From Azorhizobium doebereinerae UFLA1-100 (lineage in GTDB: Bacteria; Pseudomonadota; Alphaproteobacteria; Rhizobiales; Xanthobacteraceae), in assembly GCF_000473085.1 (NCBI RefSeq), contig NZ_AXBA01000012.1:56924-120923 (forward strand): a stretch of DNA of 64,000 bases, in the 5' to 3' direction. Below the pieces are notes generated by a model, which was not told the origin of the DNA, did not search any database, and saw only the letters and a program-made list of their open reading frames with translations. Shown here in pieces: positions 16,814 to 25,870 of the stretch; position 1 is the first letter of the stretch; each line of letters starts with the position of its first letter. Both the position numbers and the translations under genes were made by a program.

Positions 16814-17335
16814 TCAGCGGGTGGTGGAGGTCGCCGGCGCCGTGGTGTTGCTGCCGGTGACGGCGCCGCCGGTGGACGGCGGGCGATAGGCCTGGAAGCT
16901 CGGGGCCGCCTTCAGTTCGTCCTTCGAGTGGCGCAGCACCAGCTTGTCGCCGGTGGTGGCGCGCACCATCTCCAGCGACTTGAAGGGCACCGCGACGCTC
17001 TTCTCGCCGACGCCCAGGAAGCCGCCCACGCCGATGACCACGGCCAACACCGAGCCGTTGCCGTCGATGACCACGTCGCTGATGTCGCCGAGCGTCTCGT
17101 CGGCGCCGCCGCGGACCTTGCTGCCCATCAGCTTGGAGGCCAGCCACTGGTCCTGGCGCTGGGCCTCGACGAAGGTGCCGGAGGACGTGGCCGCGCTGGC
17201 GCCCGGCGCGGGGGCGGAAGCCTCCGGCGGGGAGGAAGCGGCGGGCGGAGTGGCGCCCGGAGCCGCGCTCTGCGCGAACACCGGCGAGGCCATGAGGGCG
17301 ACCAGCGCGGTCGCCGCGATCGTCGTCTTTCGCAT
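16814..17335 (-). CDS. exported PRC-barrel domain protein
   Basis: The 173-residue product has a signal peptide (MRKTTIAATALVALMASPVFA) and an Ala/Pro/Ser-rich linker. It then has a PRC-barrel fold (QDQWLASKLMGSKVRGGADE, GDISDVVIDGNGSVLAVVIGVGGFLGVGEKSVAVP). Such periplasmic PRC-barrel proteins are common in Hyphomicrobiales and often belong to the general stress regulon. The ATG at 17335 has GGAG six bases upstream; another ATG lies at 17347. Upstream, GGAAC-N16-AGTT on the minus strand (17390-17414) is one base off the EcfG consensus. Molecular function is unknown. Confidence 0.82.
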   Translation of the reverse strand: MRKTTIAATALVALMASPVFAQSAAPGATPPAASSPPEASAPAPGASAATSSGTFVEAQRQDQWLASKLMGSKVRGGADETLGDISDVVIDGNGSVLAVVIGVGGFLGVGEKSVAVPFKSLEMVRATTGDKLVLRHSKDELKAAPSFQAYRPPSTGGAVTGSNTTAPATSTTR

Positions 17336-17389
17336 TGCATGCTCCATAAATCGAGACTGCGCAGTAACGCGAGTCGTTACATCCCGGAC

Positions 17390-17414
17390 AACTCGCTTTC
17401 CTGCCATCCGTTCC
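17390..17414 (-). promoter_or_regulatory. near-consensus EcfG promoter of the PRC-barrel gene
   Basis: On the minus strand, GGAAC (17414-17410), 16 bases, then AGTT (17393-17390). One mismatch in the -10 (A for C). It is 55 bases from the PRC-barrel ATG. Confidence 0.45.
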
Positions 17415-17635
17415 GTACATTTCATGCATCAACGAGAAGATGCGCCAGCTATATTCCCGCATTCCTCTGAGGAATGTGGGCAGCCTAGCCGCGCTCACCA
17501 CTTGTTAAGGTTTGCCGCCCACCCTCCGGCGGCGCGGCAAACCGGAGCTTTGCTGCGAAAGCGCTTGTGATTGCTGGAATTACGATCGCTGGACATCGCG
17601 ACCCGCATGTCCCGCCACCCGAAGCAGGCCGGGCA
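17415..17635. other. intergenic stretch with two perfect inverted repeats
   Basis: No gene is seen. CATTCCTCTGAGGAATG (17460-17476) is a perfect palindrome with a 3-base centre. GGTTTGCCGC (17509-17518) and GCGGCAAACC (17534-17543) form a 10-bp stem with a loop carrying CCCTCC. Neither is followed by a T-run. Confidence 0.5.
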
Positions 17636-17660
17636 GGAACTTCCCGGCGCGGGCGGCGTT
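17636..17660 (+). promoter_or_regulatory. EcfG-type promoter of a small membrane protein gene
   Basis: GGAAC (17636-17640), 16 bases, CGTT (17657-17660): exact consensus. It lies 48 bases before the ATG at 17708. Confidence 0.85.
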
Positions 17661-17707
17661 AGGGCAGACAAGATTTCGCCACCAAAAGGCCGAGAAGCGG
17701 AAATCCC

Positions 17708-17926
17708 ATGCTGGTGTTGAAAGAAGGATCCCTGGCCCTCCTCACCGCGATGCTCGCCATCACGGTCGGCCTCGGCATCAGCCGCCTGGTGGACACGCCC
17801 CAGCGTTGGGCCGAAGGGCAGGTGGTGATCCATCCCGCCGACAGCGCCGCCCCGACGCCGGGTCCCGCTCGGCTGGTGGTGAAGCCGGCCCGCGCCGCGC
17901 CGCATCTGCCGGCCGGCGAGCACTGA
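17708..17926 (+). CDS. small single-pass membrane protein, stress-promoter controlled
   Basis: The 72-residue protein has one N-terminal membrane helix (about residues 8-25, LALLTAMLAITVGLGI) and a Pro/Ala-rich tail with basic residues. I do not recognise a family. Its reality is supported by the exact EcfG promoter 48 bases upstream and by a compact reading frame. It may be a general-stress membrane peptide. The next gene follows after 70 bases and may be co-transcribed. Confidence 0.6.
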   Translation: MLVLKEGSLALLTAMLAITVGLGISRLVDTPQRWAEGQVVIHPADSAAPTPGPARLVVKPARAAPHLPAGEH

Positions 17927-17996
17927 GCCGCCCCCTGACAGAGCACCGCACCCGCTTGCGCTTCGCCCGCGCCGGGTCCATCTCCAGGGGCAGAGA

Positions 17997-18305
17997 ATGG
18001 TGGAGATGATCGTGCCGAATACCCCGACAGTCCCAGGCGCCCGCCGCTTCGCCGGCTTTCTGGCCGTGGGCGTGGTCATGGCCGGCCTCGCGGCGCCGGG
18101 CATGGCGATGGCGCAGCAGACCAAGCCGACGCTGCCGCAGATCTATATCGCCCCGGTGCCGGGACAGAACACGGCGCCGCCGCAGCCGCGCCAGAACATG
18201 GTGCCCACCCCGCCCCCGACCACGCGGCCCAACGAGGGCGATTCCTCGCTGCGCATCCAGGGCGGCAGCACCCGGCGCCAGCCGCTGCCGCAGAACCAGC
18301 AATAA
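17997..18305 (+). CDS. proline-rich exported protein of unknown function
   Basis: The 102-residue product has an N-terminal hydrophobic stretch (FAGFLAVGVVMAGLAAPGMAMA, about residues 18-39) that looks like a signal peptide cut before QQTKPTL. The mature chain is rich in Pro, Gln and Arg (PPQPRQNMVPTPPPTTRP) and is probably disordered in the periplasm. AGGGG precedes the ATG at 17997. No family is recognised. It may belong to the stress transcript starting upstream of 17708. Confidence 0.55.
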   Translation: MVEMIVPNTPTVPGARRFAGFLAVGVVMAGLAAPGMAMAQQTKPTLPQIYIAPVPGQNTAPPQPRQNMVPTPPPTTRPNEGDSSLRIQGGSTRRQPLPQNQQ

Positions 18306-18479
18306 CCGGCCGGCCGCCGGCGCGGCGGCGGCATCGCCGCCGAGCGTGGGAATGCGGCCACAGTGGCGGAAAATTCACCAAGCTTTGTTCCAAGACAAAG
18401 CCCGGGCGGCAGGCTTGTGCTTGCCGCCCCGTGAGTTTTCGTGGCACCAATTTGCAAGGCAGTCGTTCCGAGAGGCTTC

Positions 18480-18959
18480 ATGTTCCGCGCGCTCTCCGAT
18501 TTCATTTCCGACATCTCCGGCGGGCGGCGCGAAGCCAGTGCTTTTGAGGACAATGACTATCGCCTCGCCTCGGCGGTGCTGCTGGTCCATGTGATGGCCA
18601 TCGACGGCGCGGTGACGGACGAGGAGCGGGAGGTGCTGAAGACCATCCTCTCCAGCCGCTTCGATCTGACCGAGAGCGACACCGACGCGCTGGTCGAGCT
18701 GGCCATCACCCGCGACGCCGAGGCGGTGGATCTTTACGCCTTCACCAGCATCCTCAACCGCGCCCTCGACGAGGAGGGCCGGCTGCGCGTGGTGGAGATG
18801 ATGTTCGAGGTCGCCTATGCGGACGGCAACCTGACCGAATTCGAGGACAATCTGGTGTGGCGGGCCGCCGAGTTGCTGAACATCGGCTCGCGGGATCGCG
18901 TGCGGATCCGCCGCGACGTGCGCAGAGAGGCGGAAGGGGACGGTGGACACGAGAGTTGA
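18480..18959 (+). CDS. TerB-like protein
   Basis: The 159-residue all-helical protein has the TerB pattern of two acidic helical hairpins: VMAIDGAVTDEEREVLKTIL and AYADGNLTEFEDNLVWRAAELL, each with a D-G-x-x-T/L-x-x-E turn. TerB-like proteins occur with tellurite resistance and other stress systems and may bind metal ions through these acidic turns. The ATG at 18480 follows GAGAGG closely. Its end overlaps the next gene by 17 bases, so the two are probably co-translated. The exact role is unknown. Confidence 0.78.
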   Translation: MFRALSDFISDISGGRREASAFEDNDYRLASAVLLVHVMAIDGAVTDEEREVLKTILSSRFDLTESDTDALVELAITRDAEAVDLYAFTSILNRALDEEGRLRVVEMMFEVAYADGNLTEFEDNLVWRAAELLNIGSRDRVRIRRDVRREAEGDGGHES

Positions 18960-19692
18960 CAGCCGGCCGCTGGGCGAGCCGGACGAGGATCGGGGACCGA
19001 TCCTCACCATCCTGCATCAGGCGCATTCCACCCCGGGGCGCCTCGGGCGGCTGATCGAGCTGCGCGGCTACACGCTCGACGTGCGCCGGCCGGCGCTGGG
19101 CGACGCCCTGCCCGAGCATCTCGACGACCATCGCGGCGTGCTGGTGTTCGGCGGCCCCATGAGCGTCAACGACCCCCTGCCCTGGCTGAAGACCGAGATC
19201 GACTTCGTCGGCAAGGCCATGGCGGCGGACGCACCCCTGCTCGGCGTCTGCCTCGGTGCCCAGCTCATGGCGCGGCAGCTCGGCGCCCGGGTCGGCCGGC
19301 ACGCGGGCGGGCTGTCGGAGATGGGCTATTATCCGCTGCGGCCAACGCCCACCGGCGCGGAGCTGCTGCCCTGGCCCAGCCATGTCTACCACTGGCATTC
19401 CGAGGGCTTCGACCTGCCGGCGGGCGCCGAGTTGCTGGCCACCGGCGACGTCTTCCCCAACCAAGCGTTCCGCTATGGCCGCCACGCCTTCGCGGTGCAG
19501 TTCCACCCCGAGGTCACGCACGAGATGATGTGCCGCTGGACCTCCAAGGGCGCCGCCAAGCTGTCGCAGCCCGGCGCCCAGCCGAGCCACGCCCATTTCG
19601 ACGGCTGGTATCGCCACGACCCGGCGGTGTGCCACTGGCTGGAGCGGTTCCTGGATGCCTGGCTCGACCTGACGGTGGAGGACCCCGACTGA
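18943..19692 (+). CDS. class I glutamine amidotransferase-like protein
   Basis: The 249-residue protein has the GATase class I triad: nucleophile Cys in GVCLGAQLMAR, and His and Glu in VQFHPEVTHEM. FGGPMSVNDPLPWLKTE is the oxyanion region. Stand-alone proteins of this type resemble GuaA-N or gamma-glutamyl hydrolase-like enzymes and have unknown acceptor partners. GTG at 18943 with GGAAGGGGA upstream is the start, overlapping the TerB-like gene. No synthetase domain follows, so ammonia or glutamyl transfer to an unknown substrate is the most that can be said. Confidence 0.85.
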   Translation: MDTRVDSRPLGEPDEDRGPILTILHQAHSTPGRLGRLIELRGYTLDVRRPALGDALPEHLDDHRGVLVFGGPMSVNDPLPWLKTEIDFVGKAMAADAPLLGVCLGAQLMARQLGARVGRHAGGLSEMGYYPLRPTPTGAELLPWPSHVYHWHSEGFDLPAGAELLATGDVFPNQAFRYGRHAFAVQFHPEVTHEMMCRWTSKGAAKLSQPGAQPSHAHFDGWYRHDPAVCHWLERFLDAWLDLTVEDPD

Positions 19693-19843
19693 ACGTCCTG
19701 CCTCAGGCGCAGATTTACCTCGCATTTTGACTGCGGCATCACGCAATAGTGTAGCGCCCCCCCCCGGGGCGCGCTCCCCGCCTCCTCCTCCGGTCTCCCA
19801 TGCCGCTGCCCGCCTCCTCGCCCCGCCAGCCCCGCAGTGCCGC

Positions 19844-22474
19844 ATGCCGGCCGTGAATCCGCTCACCGCACAGCGGCCGGAACGGCGGCGCTACCGCCGG
19901 GGCATCCGCGGCGTCTCCATCATCGCCGTGCTGGCGGCGATCGCCTCCATCGCCATCGTCCTCGCCGTCGGCTTCGCCAGCTTCCGTGAGTTCGCGACCA
20001 GCCAGCACGCGCGCGAGGACCTGATCTATTCCTCCACCATCCGTGCCGACCTCCAGTCCATCTACGAGCAGATCCTGGCGGCCGAGAGCGCGACACGCGG
20101 CTTCATCATCACCGGCGAGCCGGAGTTCATGCCGCCCCTGGTGGAGGATCGCGAAGCCATCCTGCGCAAGCTGCGGGAGGTCACGGTGTTCGCGGTGGAG
20201 CGGCCCGAGCACGTGGCCGCCCTCGCCCGGCTGAACCGGCTCGCCGACGCCGAGCTGCGCCTGCTGCAGGAGATGATCGACGCCCGCCAGCGGGCCGACA
20301 CCTCTCCCATCGCCACCATGATCCAGGTGCGCCAGGGCAAGGCGATCATGGACCATATCGCGGAGACGGTGCAGGACATCGCCGACGCGGAGATCGCCGC
20401 CATCGCCGAGCGCACCCGCGAGGTGCGCATCGTCGGCCAGCGCACCAAGCAGACCCTGCTCATGCTGCTGGCCGCCGCCATCGCCGTGGTGTGCGGCTCC
20501 ACCGTCATCATGATCGCCCATCTGCTCGGCCGCCGGCGCGCCGAGCAGGCGCTGGGCGATACGCTGTCGCGGCACCGGGCGATCCTTTCCAGCGCCATGG
20601 ATTCCATCCTCACCGTGGATGCCGGCGGCAGCATCGACAGCGCCAACCCCGCCACCACGCGCCTGCTCGGCTGGACCCCGGAGGAACTGTCCGGGCGCCA
20701 TCTCAGCGCGCTGTTCCGCATCCCCGCGGACCAGACCGGCGACGGCTTCTTCGACGCCCTGAGCACCGCCGCCTCGCAGGGCGGCGGCGTGCGCGAGCTG
20801 GTGGGCCTGCGCAAGGACGGCTCCACCGTGCCGGTGGACGTGGCCATCGGCGAGATGCGCGCCTCCGGCGGGCGCAGCCTCCTCGCCGTGCTGCACGACA
20901 TCACCGAGCGCAAGCGGGCGGAGGTGATGAAGAACGAGTTCGTCTCCACCGTCAGCCACGAATTGCGCACGCCGCTCACCTCCATCGCCGGGTCGCTCGG
21001 CCTGCTGGCGGGCGGCGCCACCGGCACCCTGCCCGAGCGCGCCCAGCGGCTGGTCACCATCGCCGCGCAGAACTGCCAGCGGCTGGTGCGGCTCATCAAC
21101 GACATCCTCGACATCGAGAAGATGCAGTCCGCCACCATCACCTTCGCCCGCCAGACGGTGTCGCTCGCCGAGGTGGCGAAGCGGGCGGTGGACCAGACCG
21201 GCGGCTTCGCGCTGGAGCACGACGTCAGCCTGTCGCTGAACCTCGGCCCCGGCGACACCAGCGTGACGGGGGACAGCGACCGGCTGATCCAGGTGCTGAC
21301 CAACCTCATCTCCAACGCGGTCAAGTTCTCCCCCGCCGGCAGCACGGTGGAGGTCAACGTCGCCCGCGCCGGCGCCGGCGTGCGCGCCACCGTGCGCGAC
21401 CACGGCACCGGCATTCCGGAGAGCTTCCGCCCCTCCATCTTCACCCGCTTCGCCCAGGCCGACAGTTCCGACACCCGCCAGCGCGGCGGCACCGGCCTCG
21501 GCCTCGCCATCGCCAAGGAGATCGTCGACCGCCACGACGGCGCCCTGTCGTTCGAAACCGAGATGGGGGTGGGCACCGCCTTCCACATGGACCTGCCCGC
21601 CGCCCGCCCGGCCGCACCGGACGCCGCGCCCGAGCCGCAGGCCGTGGCGGCCGCGCCGCCCCCGCTCCCCGCACCGCCGCCGGCGCAGGAACCGGAACCA
21701 GAACCGGAGCCGGAGCCCGCCGCGGGGCCCGGCGACGTGCTGCTGGTGGAGGACAATCCGGACAATGCCGACGTGATCCGCGCCATGCTGGAACGGACCG
21801 GCATCCGCGCCGACGTGGCCGGCACCGCCGCCCAGGCCGAGCGCCAGGCCCACGCCCTCGCCTACAAGGCCATTCTGGTGGACCTCGGCCTGCCCGACCG
21901 CGACGGCATCAGCCTGATCCGCAGCCTGCGGCGGGCCGAGGGCACGCGCACCATCCCCATCCTCATCGTCTCGGCCCGGGCCTCCGGCGGCGCGCTGCCG
22001 CCGGGCGAGGCGGAGGCGTTGCAGATCCTCGACTGGATCGAGAAGCCGGTCGATCCGGCGCTGCTGTCCGCCGCCGTGCGGCGGGCGATGCCGGACGGCG
22101 GGCGGGCCGCCATCCTGCACCTGGACGACGACCCGAGCGTGCGGGCCGTGGTGCGCGCGGCGCTGGCGCCGACCATGGAGGTGTGGTCCACCGCCACCTT
22201 GCAGGAGGCCCGCGCGGCGCTGGCGGAGCGCGACTTCGACGCCGCCATCCTCGACCTCGGCCTGCCCACGGGGTCCGGCCGCGAGCTGCTGCCGCACCTG
22301 CGCCGGCGCGACGGCGAGAAGATGCCGGTGGTGATATTCTCCGCCCGCGACCAGGACCCGGAGCTCGCCCGGCAAGTGGATGCCATGCTCACCAAGTCCC
22401 AGGTCTCGCTGGAGATCCTGGCGGCCACGGTGGGCCGGCTGGTGAAGCCGCCGGCGCCCGGCGGGACGGTTTGA
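19844..22474 (+). CDS. hybrid histidine kinase, CHASE3-PAS-HisKA-HATPase-REC-REC
   Basis: The 876-residue protein has a membrane helix (~23-45), a CHASE3 periplasmic sensor (~47-200, with the LAAESATRGFIITGEPEF motif), a second helix (~204-228), a PAS domain (~243-357), HisKA with His372 in SHELRTPL, and ATPase motifs DHGTGIPE and GGTGLGLAIAKEIV. A Pro/Glu linker with EPEPEPEPEP follows, then two receivers (Asp in ILVDLGLPDRDG and ILDLGLPTGSG). A frame start at 19727 adds a low-complexity Pro region; ATG 19844 is preferred. A lone receiver gene follows after 13 bases and is its probable partner. Note the run of nine C bases near 19757-19765. Confidence 0.88.
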   Translation: MPAVNPLTAQRPERRRYRRGIRGVSIIAVLAAIASIAIVLAVGFASFREFATSQHAREDLIYSSTIRADLQSIYEQILAAESATRGFIITGEPEFMPPLVEDREAILRKLREVTVFAVERPEHVAALARLNRLADAELRLLQEMIDARQRADTSPIATMIQVRQGKAIMDHIAETVQDIADAEIAAIAERTREVRIVGQRTKQTLLMLLAAAIAVVCGSTVIMIAHLLGRRRAEQALGDTLSRHRAILSSAMDSILTVDAGGSIDSANPATTRLLGWTPEELSGRHLSALFRIPADQTGDGFFDALSTAASQGGGVRELVGLRKDGSTVPVDVAIGEMRASGGRSLLAVLHDITERKRAEVMKNEFVSTVSHELRTPLTSIAGSLGLLAGGATGTLPERAQRLVTIAAQNCQRLVRLINDILDIEKMQSATITFARQTVSLAEVAKRAVDQTGGFALEHDVSLSLNLGPGDTSVTGDSDRLIQVLTNLISNAVKFSPAGSTVEVNVARAGAGVRATVRDHGTGIPESFRPSIFTRFAQADSSDTRQRGGTGLGLAIAKEIVDRHDGALSFETEMGVGTAFHMDLPAARPAAPDAAPEPQAVAAAPPPLPAPPPAQEPEPEPEPEPAAGPGDVLLVEDNPDNADVIRAMLERTGIRADVAGTAAQAERQAHALAYKAILVDLGLPDRDGISLIRSLRRAEGTRTIPILIVSARASGGALPPGEAEALQILDWIEKPVDPALLSAAVRRAMPDGGRAAILHLDDDPSVRAVVRAALAPTMEVWSTATLQEARAALAERDFDAAILDLGLPTGSGRELLPHLRRRDGEKMPVVIFSARDQDPELARQVDAMLTKSQVSLEILAATVGRLVKPPAPGGTV

Positions 22475-22487
22475 GGAGGATGCCGAC

Positions 22488-22868
22488 GTGCCCTTGAGCG
22501 TGCTTTACGTGGACGACGAGCCGGACATCCGCGAGATCGTCGCCCTCGCGCTCTCGCTCGATCCCGACATGACGGCCGAGACCGCCCCCTCCGGCGCCGC
22601 CGCGCTCGAACGGGCGAAGGCCGGCGGCCTCGACCTGATCCTGCTCGACGTGATGATGCCGGAGATGGACGGGCCCACCACGCTCGGCCTGCTGCGCGCC
22701 GACCCGCGCACCCGCGACATCCCGGTCGCCTTCGTCACCGCCCGCACCCAGCAGCACGAGGTGGAGCATTTCCGCGCCCTCGGCGCCGTCGGCGTGGTGG
22801 CCAAGCCGTTCGACGCCATGACGCTGGCCCAGACCGTGCGGGCGCTGCGCGGGGCGGCGGCCCCCTGA
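22488..22868 (+). CDS. single-domain response regulator (CheY-like)
   Basis: The 126-residue protein is only a receiver domain: acidic pocket YVDDEPDIREIV, phospho-Asp in LILLDVMMPEMDG, Thr/Ser in VTARTQ and Lys in VAKPFD. With no output domain it must act by protein contact. It starts with GTG, preceded by AGGAGG, 13 bases after the hybrid kinase, so the two form one operon. Phosphorelay or feedback on the kinase is inferred. Confidence 0.92.
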   Translation: MPLSVLYVDDEPDIREIVALALSLDPDMTAETAPSGAAALERAKAGGLDLILLDVMMPEMDGPTTLGLLRADPRTRDIPVAFVTARTQQHEVEHFRALGAVGVVAKPFDAMTLAQTVRALRGAAAP

Positions 22869-22991
22869 CGCTTTGATGCACTGCGAAAGATTGGGGCAGG
22901 CAGAAACGCCCCGTCTGTGTTAAGTCTCGCGCGCCGCCAGGCTCTGGTTTCCCTCAGGGTTTGAACCTCCCCCAGCGAGAAGGAACAGCAG

Positions 22992-23921
22992 ATGGACGCG
23001 CTCACTCAACCCCCTTCCCTGCTCGGTGTCGGCTATTCGATCCGAGCCACCTCGCCCGAGTTCGACGATCTCGGCGCCAAGCTCGACGAGGCGGAGCGCC
23101 TCGGGGTGGACTTCGTCGAACTGCCCATCTTCGCCTGGACACTGGTGGTCAACGGCAAGATCCTGGCTGACCGCCTGAAGCGCCTGGTGGAGGCCACCCG
23201 CGACCGGCCGTTCGGCTATACGGTGCACGGCCCGCTGGCCATCAACCTCATGGACCAGCCGGCCAAGCTGCCGCGCCACGAGGCCCTGCTGAAGGCGGCG
23301 CTGGAGATCGCCGGCGCCGTCGGCGCGGTGAACATGGTGATGCACGCCGGCTGCGTGCGCGAGCAGGAAAGCGACATCGAGGTCGCCTACAAGCGCCAGC
23401 GCGACGCCCTCGCCACCGCCGGCGATGTCGCCGCCGCCAACGGCACCACGCTCTGCGTGGAGAACGTGTTCCGTTTCGAGCGCATGCGCGAGACGCCCTT
23501 GCCCTCGCGCCTCGCGGCCGAGCTGGACGCGCTCGACCATCCTCATGTGCGGGCCACCCTGGACGTGAGCCACGCCTACCTGCGCTGCACCGACGCGCGC
23601 GTGCCGCTGCTGCCGGAACTGGTGGCGCTGGCGCCCTTCGCCAAGCACGTGCACGTGCATGACAGCTTCGGCCGGCCGCTGGAAAGCTGGGCCATCGACG
23701 ACGGCGAGCGGCTCGGCCTCGGCGAAGGCGACCTGCACCTGCCGCTCGGCTGGGGCGACATTCCCTGGGCGGACATCACCCGCCAGTGCGTGCTGGCGCC
23801 CGGCGCCGTGGTCAATCTGGAGCTGCACCGCCGCTACTGGAGCGAGCTGCCGGAGCAGATCGGCGTGCTGCGCCGCCTGGGCGCGGACTTCGCCGCCACC
23901 GCCGGGCTCGCCGCCGCCTAG
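22992..23921 (+). CDS. sugar phosphate isomerase/epimerase-like TIM barrel
   Basis: The 309-residue protein is an AP-endonuclease-2/xylose-isomerase-like TIM barrel. Probable metal ligands are His in MVMHAGC, Glu in CVENVFRF, Asp-His in TLDVSHAY, His in VHVHDSFG and Glu in VNLELHRRY. Family members isomerize or epimerize sugars, inositols or keto-acids. A GAAGGAAC precedes the ATG. It stands alone, so the substrate is open. Its TAG stop codon lies within the outer arm of a palindromic repeat. Confidence 0.8.
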   Translation: MDALTQPPSLLGVGYSIRATSPEFDDLGAKLDEAERLGVDFVELPIFAWTLVVNGKILADRLKRLVEATRDRPFGYTVHGPLAINLMDQPAKLPRHEALLKAALEIAGAVGAVNMVMHAGCVREQESDIEVAYKRQRDALATAGDVAAANGTTLCVENVFRFERMRETPLPSRLAAELDALDHPHVRATLDVSHAYLRCTDARVPLLPELVALAPFAKHVHVHDSFGRPLESWAIDDGERLGLGEGDLHLPLGWGDIPWADITRQCVLAPGAVVNLELHRRYWSELPEQIGVLRRLGADFAATAGLAAA

Positions 23922-23981
23922 AGCACGTCAGAGGGCGATTCACCGATCAGATTGATTCAATCTGATCGGATCGCGCTCTAG
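23918..23981. repeat. nested palindromic intergenic element
   Basis: The outer arms CTAGAGC (23918-23924) and GCTCTAG (23975-23981) enclose GCGAT/ATCGC and a perfect 13-bp inner palindrome, CCGATCAGATTGA (23943-23955) facing its complement at 23957-23969. The whole can fold as a cruciform or RNA hairpin. Its composition differs from the neighbours, as in mobile intergenic repeat families. It could also terminate the upstream gene, although no T-run follows. Confidence 0.7.
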
Positions 23982-24166
23982 CCCAGCACCGCCACCGCCC
24001 GCCGGCCGCGCCTTGTGCCGCGCCGGGCGCCCGCCTAACCTCACGCGCGAAAACGTCCGTTGACGATCCCGTCCCGCCGCCCGCCGGCGCGGCGGGATCG
24101 TCATATCCGGGTGTTCGACACGTGCCATGGCGTTCGCACGGCACGCGGTTCTCAGGGAGGCTCACA

Positions 24167-25819
24167 ATGTCCGGCGCGCTTCAACCCGGCACGATCCTTT
24201 GGCTCAGGCGCCACAGCGTCTTCTTCGCGGTGGTGGCGGTGGCGCTGCTCGGCCTCGTCCTGTCGTTCGCCGGAAGCCCGGCCTGGATCTGGCTGTTCTG
24301 CGCCGCCATGCCGCTGGTCGCCATCGGCGTGTTCGACATGGTGCAGCAGCAGCACTCGCTGCTGCGCAACTATCCGCTCATCGGCACCATGCGCTGGCTG
24401 TTCGAGGACCTGCGCCCCTATCTGCGCCAGTATATCGTGGAGGGCGACCAGGAAGGCCGGCCCTATCCGCGCAGCGACCGCAGCCTCATCTATGCCCGCG
24501 CCAAGGCGGAGGAGGACCGCCAGCCGTTCGGCACGGAGCTGAACGCCTATTCCAGCGAATATGAGTGGATGACCCATTCGCTCGCCCCCCTGCCGGCGGC
24601 GGAAGAGCCGTTCCGGGTGACGGTCGGCGGGCCGCAATGCACCCGCCCCTATTCCTCCGCGGTGCTCAACGTCTCCGCCATGAGCTTCGGCTCGCTGGGC
24701 CGCAACGCCATCGAGGCGCTGAACCTCGGGGCCAAGCGTGGGGGCTTCTATCACGACACCGGCGAGGGCGGGCTCTCGCCCTACCACCGCATCCATGGCG
24801 GCGACATCGTATGGGAGCTGGGCTCGGGCTATTTCGGCTGCCGCAACCGCGACGGCTCCTTCTCGCCCGAGCGCTTCGCCGAAAAGGCGGCGGACGACCA
24901 GGTGAAGATGGTCGAGATCAAGCTCAGCCAGGGCGCCAAGCCGGGCCACGGCGGCGTGCTGCCGGCCGCCAAGGTGACGCCCGAGATCGCCGAGATCCGC
25001 GGCATCGCCCTGGGCGAGGATTGCATCTCTCCGTCCCGCCATCCCGCCTTCTCCACGCCGGTGGAGATGATGGAGTTCGTCGCCCAGCTGCGCGAATTGT
25101 CCGGCGGCAAACCGGTGGGCATCAAGCTCTGCGTCGGCCATCCCAGCGAGACCTTCGCCATCGTCAAGGCCATGCTGAAGACCGGCATCCGCCCGGACTT
25201 CGTGGTGGTGGACGGCTCGGAAGGCGGCACCGGCGCCGCCCCGCGCGAGCTCGCCGACCACGTGGGCATGCCGCTGCGCGAGGGCCTCGTGCTGATGCGC
25301 AACGCTTTGGTGGGCGCGGGCCTGCGCGGCGAAGTGCGGCTCGCCGCCTCGGGCAAGGTCACCTCCGGCTTCTCCATGGCCGCCAACATGGCCATCGGCG
25401 CCGACTGGTGCAACGCCGCCCGCGCCTTCATGTTCTCTCTCGGCTGCGTGCAGTCCCTGCGCTGCCACACCGGCCTGTGCCCCACCGGCGTGACCACCAA
25501 TGACGAGCACCTCCAGCGCGGGCTGGTGGTCGCCGACAAGGCGCTGAGGGTGGCGAGCTTCCAGAAGCACACCGTGGCGGCGCTGGCCGATTTGGTGGCG
25601 GCTGCCGGCCTCGCCCACCCCTCCGACCTGCTGCCGCACCACGTCTGGCACCGCCTCAGCCCGATCGAGGTGCGCCCGCTCGACCGGCTCTATACCTTCC
25701 TCGCCCCGTTCGCCCTGGTGGAGGCCCCCGACGACACCCCTTATGCGGCCGAATGGCGGGCGGCGGACGCCGACAGCTTCGTGCCGCGCATCGACGTCGG
25801 GCCGCGCCGGGCGGCCTGA
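24167..25819 (+). CDS. FMN-binding glutamate synthase-family oxidoreductase
   Basis: The 550-residue protein begins with two membrane helices (residues ~18-52), followed by the Glu_synthase FMN barrel: VSAMSFGSLGRNAIEALNLGA, GEGGLSPYH, VEIKLSQGAKPGHGGVLPA, DGSEGGTGAAP and the cysteine cluster CVQSLRCHTGLCPTGV for a 3Fe-4S cluster. It lacks the amidotransferase domain of GltB. Such membrane-tethered relatives are widespread, but their substrate is unproven. GGGAGG six bases before ATG 24167 sets the start. It is monocistronic by context. Confidence 0.88.
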   Translation: MSGALQPGTILWLRRHSVFFAVVAVALLGLVLSFAGSPAWIWLFCAAMPLVAIGVFDMVQQQHSLLRNYPLIGTMRWLFEDLRPYLRQYIVEGDQEGRPYPRSDRSLIYARAKAEEDRQPFGTELNAYSSEYEWMTHSLAPLPAAEEPFRVTVGGPQCTRPYSSAVLNVSAMSFGSLGRNAIEALNLGAKRGGFYHDTGEGGLSPYHRIHGGDIVWELGSGYFGCRNRDGSFSPERFAEKAADDQVKMVEIKLSQGAKPGHGGVLPAAKVTPEIAEIRGIALGEDCISPSRHPAFSTPVEMMEFVAQLRELSGGKPVGIKLCVGHPSETFAIVKAMLKTGIRPDFVVVDGSEGGTGAAPRELADHVGMPLREGLVLMRNALVGAGLRGEVRLAASGKVTSGFSMAANMAIGADWCNAARAFMFSLGCVQSLRCHTGLCPTGVTTNDEHLQRGLVVADKALRVASFQKHTVAALADLVAAAGLAHPSDLLPHHVWHRLSPIEVRPLDRLYTFLAPFALVEAPDDTPYAAEWRAADADSFVPRIDVGPRRAA

Positions 25820-25870
25820 AACCCGCGCGCAGATTGTGGCGACATCCCCACGCAACCCTTCTTTGCGAGG

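Noticed and set aside
19739-22375. Very long minus-strand open frame (878 codons) opposite the hybrid kinase, and similar long frames at 865-2346, 28119-30836 and 39907-42207
   Set aside because: Antisense frames stay open in high-GC genes; their translations are low-complexity (His/Gly/Arg-rich), while the opposite strand has recognisable domains.
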